Part shown: in pieces, positions 57,996-64,000 of the stretch
How the letters are laid out: the number at the start of each line of letters is the position of its first letter
How positions within the stretch are numbered: position 1 is the stretch's first letter
From: an uncultured Clostridia bacterium
GTDB taxonomy: Bacteria > Bacillota > Clostridia > Oscillospirales > Ruminococcaceae
NCBI GenBank assembly: GCA_947624675.1
Contig: CANQLI010000001.1
Location: forward strand, 186,001-250,000
Length of the DNA: 64,000 bases
Direction: 5' to 3'
The notes under the pieces: model-generated
The model's input: only the letters and a program-made list of their open reading frames with translations
Databases searched by the model: none
Told to the model about the DNA's origin: nothing
Program-made: the position numbers and the translations under genes

Positions 57996-58014
57996 ATTTT
58001 TTCCTCTTAACTGA

Positions 58015-58827
58015 TTATTTTAAAACGCATTGTGAAATGGCTGCGTTTATATTATGTCCAAGAAATGTTTCTACATTCTCTGTAAAAAGCTCTACACTGT
58101 CGGTGCAGTATAGTTCAAGGACTCCTTCTTCTTTTCTCTCTGACAAAAGGTTTTCATTTTCTAAAACTCTTTTTGCAAACTTTGCCGCCTCTGCGCCTGA
58201 TGAAACGAGTGACACTTTATCACCCAATACTTTTTCAAACACTCCCGACAGATGCGGATAATGTGTACATCCCATAATAAGAGTATCCACCTTTTCATCT
58301 ATCATTACCTTGAGATAGTCCTTTGAGATCGCGGTGGATATAGGGTCATCAGGAGAAGTATATCCGTTTTCGACAAGCGGCACAAACATCGGGCACGCTT
58401 TTGTGACAACTTTTACATCGGGAGCAATATCGTTTATAGCCTGCTCATAAGCTTTTGATTTTATCGTAGCGCTTGTTCCGATAACGCCGATCCTTTTGTT
58501 TTTAGTTATCTTTACAGCCTCGGCAACGGCAGGATAAACCACTCCCGTATAAAGCTTATTAACATCAAACACAGGTCGTTTCATCATTACTGATGAAACG
58601 GTTCCGCAAGCGACAATAAACATTTTTACTTTATGTTCCTCTAAAAATGCCGCATCCTGAACAGCATAATTGAAAACAGTATCTCCTGATTTCGTTCCAT
58701 AAGGTATACGGGCGGTATCCCCGAGATATATGATGTTTTCATTAGGTAATATTCTTTTTAATTCCTTAACGCAGGTCAATCCTCCTACTCCGGAATCAAA
58801 AACACCTATTGCATAATCCTTCATCAT
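58015..58827 (-). CDS. murI: Glutamate racemase
   Basis: Makes D-glutamate for peptidoglycan. From the ATG at 58827 (GGGAG six bases upstream) there are 270 residues. IGVFDSGVGGLTCVKEL at the start holds the catalytic Asp/Ser region. The first catalytic Cys is in FIVACGTVSS near 64, and the second in IMGCTHYPHL near 175. In most MurI the first motif is ACNTAS; here Gly replaces Asn, as in a subset of clostridial racemases, by my recollection. It lies 13 bp after ddl, joining two steps of cell-wall precursor synthesis. Confidence 0.92.
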   Translation of the reverse strand: MMKDYAIGVFDSGVGGLTCVKELKRILPNENIIYLGDTARIPYGTKSGDTVFNYAVQDAAFLEEHKVKMFIVACGTVSSVMMKRPVFDVNKLYTGVVYPAVAEAVKITKNKRIGVIGTSATIKSKAYEQAINDIAPDVKVVTKACPMFVPLVENGYTSPDDPISTAISKDYLKVMIDEKVDTLIMGCTHYPHLSGVFEKVLGDKVSLVSSGAEAAKFAKRVLENENLLSERKEEGVLELYCTDSVELFTENVETFLGHNINAAISQCVLK

Positions 58828-58840
58828 CTGTATCTCCCGG

Positions 58841-59905
58841 TTATCTTTCAAAAGCTAAGCTTATCAGCTTGTCGATCTGCTGACTTTGAGTAAGTCCGTA
58901 ATACTCCATAAGCTTTGGATACATACTGATTTTTGTGTGGCCGGGAAGTGTATTTATCTCATTCAGATATACATCTCCGTTTTCACACAAAAAGAAATCA
59001 ACTCTTGCGAGTCCTTTACATCCAAGCGCCTTATAGGCTTTTTCAGCTATTTCCCTGATTTCATCTATCTTTTCCTCTGAAGCTCCTCTTACCGGAATAT
59101 AGGTTTTGCTTTCGGTATTCTGATACTTTGCGTTAAAGTCGTAAAACTCGTTTGCCGCCGCAATTTCTCCAACAGTTGATACCGTCAATGAAGAATTTCC
59201 CATTACGGCACATTCACACTCAACGCCTAAAATACCCTGTTCAACTATCACCTTTTGGTCATGTGAAAAAGCAACTTTTATTCCCTTAATAAGCTCATCC
59301 AAATTTCTTGCCTTTGAGATTCCGACCGACGATCCACAATTTGCAGGCTTTACAAAAATAGGATATTTTAACTCCTTATCAGCTTTTTTTGCAAAATCAA
59401 TAAGCCCATCTATTTCGCTTGCCTTTATAGTAAGCCACTTAGCGGTTCTTATGCCGCTAGCCTCAAGAATAATATGAGTGACATCCTTATCCATACAGTT
59501 TGCTGATGAGATAAGATCACAGCCTACAAAAGGTATCTGTGATAGTGTCAGTAGCCCCTGGACAGTTCCGTCCTCTCCGTTTTTTCCATGAAGAACCGGA
59601 AATACGACATCCACCTTTATGTGCTGAACAGTTCCGTCGTCCATTATTGCAAGAAAACCTTTATGTAGCGGATCAGGACTTAAAACACAGGAAACATTAT
59701 CCGGATTTGATTCCCAAAGACCGTTTTCGATAGAATCTACATCTCCCGTATATAAAAGCCATCTTCCCTTTTCGGTAATTCCTACCATAACGATCTCATA
59801 TTTGTCAGTAGAAATGTTTTTTATGATATTGGTCGCAGAAATGAGCGATATGCTATGCTCATTTGACTTTCCTCCGAAAATTACCGCTACTCTTTTTTTT
59901 GCCAA
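58841..59905 (-). CDS. ddl: D-alanine--D-alanine ligase
   Basis: ATP-grasp enzyme joining two D-alanines for the peptidoglycan stem. The 354 residues show VAVIFGGKSNEHSIS, VFPVLHGKNGEDGTVQG near 97, the ATP-grasp PIFVKPANCGSSVGISK near 180 and LARVDFFLCENGDVYLNEINTLPG near 300. The omega loop reads YDFNAKY. The last Tyr corresponds to Tyr216 of Escherichia coli DdlB, the residue replaced by Phe in D-lactate-using ligases, so an ordinary D-Ala-D-Ala product is expected. The start is the TTG at 59905, eight bases after AGAAGG; the GTG at 59914 is too close. Confidence 0.93.
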   Translation of the reverse strand: MAKKRVAVIFGGKSNEHSISLISATNIIKNISTDKYEIVMVGITEKGRWLLYTGDVDSIENGLWESNPDNVSCVLSPDPLHKGFLAIMDDGTVQHIKVDVVFPVLHGKNGEDGTVQGLLTLSQIPFVGCDLISSANCMDKDVTHIILEASGIRTAKWLTIKASEIDGLIDFAKKADKELKYPIFVKPANCGSSVGISKARNLDELIKGIKVAFSHDQKVIVEQGILGVECECAVMGNSSLTVSTVGEIAAANEFYDFNAKYQNTESKTYIPVRGASEEKIDEIREIAEKAYKALGCKGLARVDFFLCENGDVYLNEINTLPGHTKISMYPKLMEYYGLTQSQQIDKLISLAFER

Positions 59906-60029
59906 ATAAAACACCTTCTTAATACCGTTGCCAAACCTGCCGATTGTAAAATAAAAGGATATATATGCGGCAGTTTCATTTTGCCATTACAAACTTATTC
60001 ACAAATTTGATATTAAATACATACCAATG

Positions 60030-60058
60030 ATTATAACATAAAAGCTGACAAAATGCAA
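60030..60058 (-). promoter_or_regulatory. Promoter of the ddl-murI-ywiB-argS-fkbM operon
   Basis: On the minus strand TTGCAT (60058-60053), 17 bp, TATAAT (60035-60030). The leader of about 120 nt contains a CTGCCG/CGGCAG pair near 59938-59974, of unknown use. Confidence 0.7.
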
Positions 60059-60087
60059 GCAATTACAGGTCGGCAATTAACCTTTTT

Positions 60088-60834
60088 CTATTCATACTCT
60101 ACCTTGTGAAGCTTTCTGTATTCATGAGGTGTAGAGCCGATCAGATCCTTAAAACATTTGCAAAAATAGCTCTGTGTGGAAAAGCCAAGCGTATACGAAA
60201 TATCCGCCTCCTTAAAGTCTGTTTCAATAAGCATTTTCTGAGCAGTTTCTACACGCGCTAATAAAATATATTTTTGTATAGTAACTGATATCTCCTTTTT
60301 AAAAAGAGAACATAGATAGCTTTTGTTAAGTCCCGTAAGCTTTGCTAACTGATCCACAGTTATTTTTTTATCAAGATTATTACATATGTAGTTGATGACC
60401 TTTCTAATCTTCGGCGACAAAACTCTGCTTTTTCCGATATTTTTCATTTGCTTTGCAAAATCAATTACCATTGCGTCATTAGTAATCCTCACCTCATCCG
60501 CAGTTTTACATTCGTCCGCCTGCCGTATATAATTTTCAAAAATCGTTTTAGCGACCTCGTGTGGAAGTCCTGCTGAAGAGCATATTCTCGTGATATGCAC
60601 AGCATTTATAATAAAACGGTATATCTGATTTTTTACCGGGTCATCAGAAAGCGTTCCTATTCCCGATGCAACGCTTTCTAAATTCACCTTATTATACAAT
60701 ATACCATCTATATCTCCGTCTTTGATCATCTGATAAATGTGCGGTTCATTTTCATAAGGCTCTTGATAAAATTCATCTTTTTGAATAAACGGCTTGTAAT
60801 CAAGTTCTTTTCTTGTGTCCTGTACCATCTTCAT
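60088..60834 (-). CDS. AraC-family transcriptional regulator
   Basis: A 248-residue activator-type protein. The C-terminal 100 residues carry two HTH motifs: KITVDQLAKLTGLNKSYLCSLFKKE and ADISYTLGFSTQSYFCKCFKDLIGSTPHEYR, the AraC signature. The N-terminal part (about 1-140) is helical, without the cupin fold of classical AraC, and its ligand is unknown. GGAG stands nine bases before the ATG at 60834. The gene is isolated between ddl and tRNA-Pro. No neighbouring sugar operon points to a target. Between its start and the tRNA promoter (60835-61080) only AT-rich sequence is seen. Confidence 0.82.
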   Translation of the reverse strand: MKMVQDTRKELDYKPFIQKDEFYQEPYENEPHIYQMIKDGDIDGILYNKVNLESVASGIGTLSDDPVKNQIYRFIINAVHITRICSSAGLPHEVAKTIFENYIRQADECKTADEVRITNDAMVIDFAKQMKNIGKSRVLSPKIRKVINYICNNLDKKITVDQLAKLTGLNKSYLCSLFKKEISVTIQKYILLARVETAQKMLIETDFKEADISYTLGFSTQSYFCKCFKDLIGSTPHEYRKLHKVEYE

Positions 60835-61082
60835 TATGTCACACTCCATTTAATTTTTATGTCCTTTGGCTAATCCACTTCATAAGCGTATTCTTTATAC
60901 TCACTTTGCTGTCACAGTTATTGGTCTATATATTATTATATATACTCAATGGGTTTGATTCCTGACAAAAACACAAAGATTTTTTTATATTTGTATATAT
61001 ACACAAAAAACAGGCTTTGTTTTTGTAGAAAATAACAATGCCAGCTTTTTATATTTTACACCAAAAAAATATTTTGTAGGTA

Positions 61083-61111
61083 TAGACAAATTCAAAAAAA
61101 TAGTGTATAAT
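61083..61111 (+). promoter_or_regulatory. Promoter of tRNA-Pro
   Basis: TAGACA (61083-61088), 17 bp, TATAAT (61106-61111), 21 bp before the tRNA. Confidence 0.75.
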
Positions 61112-61132
61112 AATGATAAAGCAAAATGTTTT

Positions 61133-61208
61133 CGGGGTATGGCGCAGGTGGTAGCGCGCTTGACTGGGGGTCAAGAGGTCGCAAGTTCAAGTCTTGTTAC
61201 TCCGACCA
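61133..61208 (+). tRNA. tRNA-Pro (anticodon GGG)
   Basis: A 76-nt cloverleaf with encoded CCA. Acceptor CGGGGTA pairs with TACTCCG (one G-U), the D stem is GCGC/GCGC, and the anticodon stem CTTGA/TCAAG encloses loop CTGGGGG with anticodon GGG at 61166-61168. The T arm carries GTTCAAGTC. It reads CCC and CCU codons. Confidence 0.93.
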
Positions 61209-61209
61209 T

Positions 61210-61260
61210 ATTGAGTGTTCATAACCAACCTGAGAGTTGGAGTGAGCACTCAATTTTTTT
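61210..61260 (+). terminator. Terminator of tRNA-Pro
   Basis: ATTGAGTGTTCA pairs with TGAGCACTCAAT (one G-U) with an inner CCAAC/GTTGG stem, followed by TTTTTT. Confidence 0.85.
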
Positions 61261-61312
61261 GCCTTTAAGCCTCTTTGTATGTACGAGCAGGATTTTTCTC
61301 CAGCTCTTTTTG

Positions 61313-61525
61313 TTATGCGGATATGCGTTCGGGATATACTATACCGCAACGCTCGTAAGCTCCATACCCCACGAATTTGTAACGTACCCATATCTGTTGC
61401 TTTCTGTTCTTGCCTGTGCCCATGACTTCGTACACATCAATGCGGTCAATGAGTTCTCGCAGAAGCGGCGCCAAAAACTTATCCATCCGCATAAATTTTC
61501 GGACGGCGACAATGAATTTCTTTTT
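61313..61525 (-). pseudogene. Fragment of a serine recombinase C-terminus (DUF4368)
   Basis: Read leftward, about 70 codons ending at the stop 61313-61315 encode IVAVRKFMRMDKFLAPLLRE, LIDRIDVYEVMGTGKNRKQQ and IWVRYKFVGYG. This closely resembles the DUF4368 tail of large serine recombinases carried by clostridial integrative elements. The catalytic resolvase domain and recombinase domain are absent and the upstream frame is broken. It is a decayed remnant beside tRNA-Pro. Confidence 0.65.
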
Positions 61526-61639
61526 TCCATGCGCTGCACTTCATCCGCAAGCGGTTTCTATAACTCATCATTGACAAACCTACACCGTATATTGCACAAA
61601 TCATCAAAATCAATTAAAATCAGACAAGATTTGTGCTAT

Positions 61640-61879
61640 CATGTATTAAGTAGAGATATAGTTGCAGTTAAAATGAAAGTGCAAAATGGCTGTTAGTTTT
61701 AAAAAGCTGTAAAAAGCAAAGATTCAGAAATTGATTTATTACTCCGCCGTGTTCTATGATTGAAAAGAGAAATTAAATAAATTTGTCTCATCTTACCGGA
61801 TGGAAAATCCAGCGCTCCATGTGGCGCTTTCCGGGAATTAATGGTACAGCTTATGCCAAACAGTTATCAAGAAATTAAA
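61640..61879. other. Decayed tract without recognisable gene
   Basis: No intact ORF. GCACAAATC (61594-61602) and GATTTGTGC (61628-61636) form a 9-bp inverted repeat just upstream. Around 61795-61840, CCGG and GCGC pairs suggest an old stem-loop. I see no gene. Confidence 0.4.
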
Positions 61880-62043
61880 GCTGTGAATGTTCCGTAAAGC
61901 GTTACCGAAATCGAAAATAATGCTTTTGATTCTGCCAAACTCTTAGCGATACAACTATACCCGACAGCGTAATCAAAATATACAGCGAAACTTTTATAAG
62001 CTACGAAAAACTTACAATAGCCGTCTACAAAGGAAAAAACTAA
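61880..62043 (+). pseudogene. Remnant of a BspA-type leucine-rich-repeat gene
   Basis: One frame reads VP-stop-SVTEIENNAFDSAKLLAI. After a one-base shift another reads IPDSVIKIYSETFISYEKL up to the TAA at 62041-62043. Both are typical LRR_5 repeats (IPDSVTxIxxxAFxxCxxL), interrupted by a stop and a frameshift. There is no start region, so the gene is dead. Confidence 0.65.
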
Positions 62044-62146
62044 GATTACGGTACATTAACGATCTTCTTAGTGCGGTCAACGGATAAACTGAGTTTTTAT
62101 TTGAAACTCATCGGAGTGATTCAATTCGTTTGGATTTAAAAATTAC

Positions 62147-62183
62147 AAATTTCCCCCAGCATAGTCTATACTGGGGGAAATTT
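62147..62183. terminator. Terminator of the feoB operon
   Basis: AAATTTCCCCCAG pairs perfectly (13 bp) with CTGGGGGAAATTT over 11 nt. On the minus strand GTAATTTTT follows. A G8 run lies just beside it at about 62190-62197. Confidence 0.8.
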
Positions 62184-62229
62184 CTTAGAGGGGGGGGAGA
62201 TAAATCTTTAAAAGAACTTAATATCATAT

Positions 62230-62415
62230 TTATTTTGCTCTGTCATTACTTTTGTGACAAAGTGATTCATTGGGGCATCCCTTGCAGCCACATCCGCAGG
62301 TCGTTTTCCCCTGTCTTTTATTTTTTATAAGATACGCCAACACAAGCGCAACTACGGCAATAAGAATAACACTTATTATAACTGTCGCCGCATTTTGTGA
62401 TAACCAGTCAAGCAT
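62230..62415 (-). CDS. FeoB-associated Cys-rich membrane protein
   Basis: A 61-residue protein with one N-terminal transmembrane helix (about 10-31) and a cytoplasmic tail rich in cysteine (TTCGCGCKGCPNESLCH). This is the FeoB-associated Cys-rich family, found directly after feoB in Firmicutes and Bacteroidetes and thought to help ferrous iron uptake. AGGAGATATTATA precedes the ATG. It lies 27 bp after the feoB stop. Confidence 0.88.
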   Translation of the reverse strand: MLDWLSQNAATVIISVILIAVVALVLAYLIKNKRQGKTTCGCGCKGCPNESLCHKSNDRAK

Positions 62416-62442
62416 TATAATATCTCCTTAAAACACTATCAG

Positions 62443-64000
62443 CTACTTTGTAACCTTTACCTTTGCTGTAAGATTTGTGGACTCTTTATAAGGCTTAAAC
62501 AGCATATATATAATGAACGCAAATACAAGTATTGCACAGATAAGTCCCACCACATTCAGATTACCTGTGAAAATGCTGCCTACCTGATAAACTATAAGCG
62601 ATACAGCATAAGCAAATACACATTGATAAGTTATTGCGAACGCTGTCCACTTTCCGCTGTTCATCTCTCGTCTTATCGCTCCCATTGCTGCAAAGCAAGG
62701 CGCACATAAGAGATTGAATATCAGGAACGAATAAGCCGAAAGAGGTGTAAACGCACCTTGAAGACTTGCCCATACCTCAGCTCCGTTTTCCGCTACCTCG
62801 CTGAATCCAAAGAGTATTCCGAATGTATTAACGACATTTTCCTTAGCAATAAGTCCGGTGATAGTTGCGACAGCAGCTTTACTCTGTCCCCATCCAAGAG
62901 GAGCAAATATCCAGGCTATCGCTTTTCCGATGATATTAAGGATCGAATCCTCATATTCTACCATTCCGAACTTACCGTCCGACCAACCAAATCCCTGAAG
63001 GAACCAGAGAATGATAGCGGAAAGAAGAATTATCGTTCCTGCTTTTTTGATAAACGACCAGCTACGCTCCCACATTGAGCGCAGAATACTTCCGACTGTT
63101 GGAAGATGATATGCCGGCAGCTCCATTACAAACGGCGCAGGATCTCCTGCAAAGAGCTTTGTCTTTTTAAGCATTATACCTGAGATAATAATTGCAGCGA
63201 TACCCACAAAGTATGCGCTGGGCGACACCCACCACGCATTGTGAAACAACGCGCCTGCAATAAGAGCTATTATCGGTAGCTTTGCTTGACACGGGATAAA
63301 GGTCGTTGTCATTACCGTCATACGGCGGTCTCTTTCGTTTTCTATTGTCCTTGATGCCATTATTCCCGGAACTCCGCAGCCTGTACCGATAAGCATAGGG
63401 ATAAACGATTTACCGGAAAGTCCGAATTTTCTGAAGATACGGTCAAGCACGAATGCTATACGAGCCATATATCCGCATCCCTCTAAAAATGCCAGGAAGA
63501 TAAAGAGCACCAGCATCTGAGGAACAAATCCTAAAACCGCTCCGACTCCTCCGACAATACCCTCAACTATAAGACCTATAAGCCAATCGGCAGCGCCTGC
63601 ATCTGTCAGCCAGCCTTCGACTGTGGGTGCGATCCATTCTCCGAACAGCGTGTCGTTTGTCCAGTCGGTTACGATAGAGCCGATCGTCGTTACCGAAACA
63701 AAATATACTATAAACATAACTGCCGCAAATATCGGTAAAGCCAAGAATCTGTTGGTAACGACCTTATCTATCTTATCAGAAAGAGTAAGTCCTCCCTTGT
63801 TTTTCTTTTTGTAACAGCCCTTGATAATAGAGCCTATGTATATGTATCTTTCATTTGTGATTATACTTTCGGAATCGTCGTCAAGCTCCTTTTCAGCAGC
63901 ACATATATCATTTTCTATATGAGTTCTCACCTTTTCCGGTATGTTTAAAACCTCCAAGACCTTTTCGTCTCTTTCAAAGATCTTTATAGCATACCATCTT
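62443..64000 (-). CDS. feoB: Ferrous iron transport protein B, C-terminal part (cut by window edge)
   Basis: Membrane Fe2+ importer. The visible 519 codons continue in frame to the window edge (WYAIKIFERDEKV just before it), so the start and the G domain lie outside. Present are the end of the regulatory helical domain, then the membrane part with VTNRFLALPIFAAVMFIVYFVSV, GAVLGFVPQMLVLFIFLAFLEGCGYMARIAFVLD and IPMLIGTGCGVPGIMASRTIENERDRRMT. These are the two Gate motifs with the conserved Cys, followed by AKENVVNTFGILFG and LCAPCFAAMGAIRRE. The internal TTG at 63957 is not the start. The FeoB-associated Cys-rich gene follows. Confidence 0.95.
   Translation of the reverse strand, partial: RWYAIKIFERDEKVLEVLNIPEKVRTHIENDICAAEKELDDDSESIITNERYIYIGSIIKGCYKKKNKGGLTLSDKIDKVVTNRFLALPIFAAVMFIVYFVSVTTIGSIVTDWTNDTLFGEWIAPTVEGWLTDAGAADWLIGLIVEGIVGGVGAVLGFVPQMLVLFIFLAFLEGCGYMARIAFVLDRIFRKFGLSGKSFIPMLIGTGCGVPGIMASRTIENERDRRMTVMTTTFIPCQAKLPIIALIAGALFHNAWWVSPSAYFVGIAAIIISGIMLKKTKLFAGDPAPFVMELPAYHLPTVGSILRSMWERSWSFIKKAGTIILLSAIILWFLQGFGWSDGKFGMVEYEDSILNIIGKAIAWIFAPLGWGQSKAAVATITGLIAKENVVNTFGILFGFSEVAENGAEVWASLQGAFTPLSAYSFLIFNLLCAPCFAAMGAIRREMNSGKWTAFAITYQCVFAYAVSLIVYQVGSIFTGNLNVVGLICAILVFAFIIYMLFKPYKESTNLTAKVKVTK

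Noticed and set aside
58841-59905. Possible D-Ala-D-Lac (vancomycin-resistance type) ligase
   Set aside because: The omega loop has AKY with Tyr, not the Phe of D-lactate ligases, and no van genes are adjacent.
61103-61696. Rightward frame of about 197 codons spanning tRNA-Pro
   Set aside because: It reads through a perfect tRNA and its terminator and shows no protein-like pattern; the true content is the tRNA plus a leftward recombinase relic.
1-64000. CRISPR array, prophage block or secondary-metabolite cluster
   Set aside because: No regularly spaced repeats, no cas, phage structural or NRPS/PKS genes are present in the window.

Overview
The window reads as chromosome of a low-GC, Gram-positive anaerobe of the class Clostridia, most likely a Ruminococcus/Eubacterium siraeum-like gut Oscillospiraceae member (inference). 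The support is strong AGGAGG-type ribosome binding sites, consensus sigma-A promoters (TTGACA-17-TATAAT), a spoIIA sporulation operon with spoVAC, a dockerin-bearing GH5 cellulase, a CIRCE-controlled hrcA-grpE-dnaK-dnaJ operon and FeoB with its Cys-rich partner. Most genes lie on the minus strand, and most convergent ends carry clear stem-loop terminators.

0-12 kb: small membrane proteins, pgsA, an EamA exporter, an orphan sugar-ABC ATPase (MsmX/UgpC type), an RsuA-type pseudouridine synthase, a kinase of the cytidylate-kinase type, spoVAC, queT under a preQ1-I riboswitch, then a glycolytic cluster (pfkA, an LRR membrane protein, fba) and a polysaccharide deacetylase. 12-24 kb: spoIIAA-spoIIAB-sigF, the cellulosomal GH5 enzyme, an EF-G paralogue, an acyl-CoA ligase and a large YfhO-type membrane protein. 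24-30 kb: a Ca2+ P-type ATPase, a PAS/degenerate-GGDEF/EAL protein, a prepilin peptidase and a stand-alone PduL.

30-39 kb is the accessory part. Three small XRE regulators each sit beside a divergent transcription unit, interleaved with the heat-shock operon, an IS3-type end remnant and repeated hairpins. The most unusual locus is at 38.56-38.92 kb: a 72-residue XRE protein faces three evenly spaced TAGTC-N7-GACTA operators. These overlap a perfect rightward promoter whose transcript has no convincing ORF but has a long nested stem and a terminator. A second orphan consensus promoter at 30.71 kb points antisense into another XRE gene.

39-54 kb is housekeeping: secG-rnr, a lipoprotein, the ACT/PFL pair, a PHP phosphatase, and recG-mutS-like-dus-trmN6-polA. 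At 53.4-54.8 kb a fourth XRE gene and a Cys-rich DUF3795 gene lie among two copies of a ~158-bp direct repeat. 54.8-60 kb holds ddl-murI-ywiB-argS-fkbM, read in that order, then an AraC regulator. 61.1-62.2 kb holds tRNA-Pro(GGG) followed by a decayed tract with remnants of a serine recombinase and a leucine-rich-repeat gene. The window ends inside feoB. All assignments come from reading the sequence; no database search was possible.
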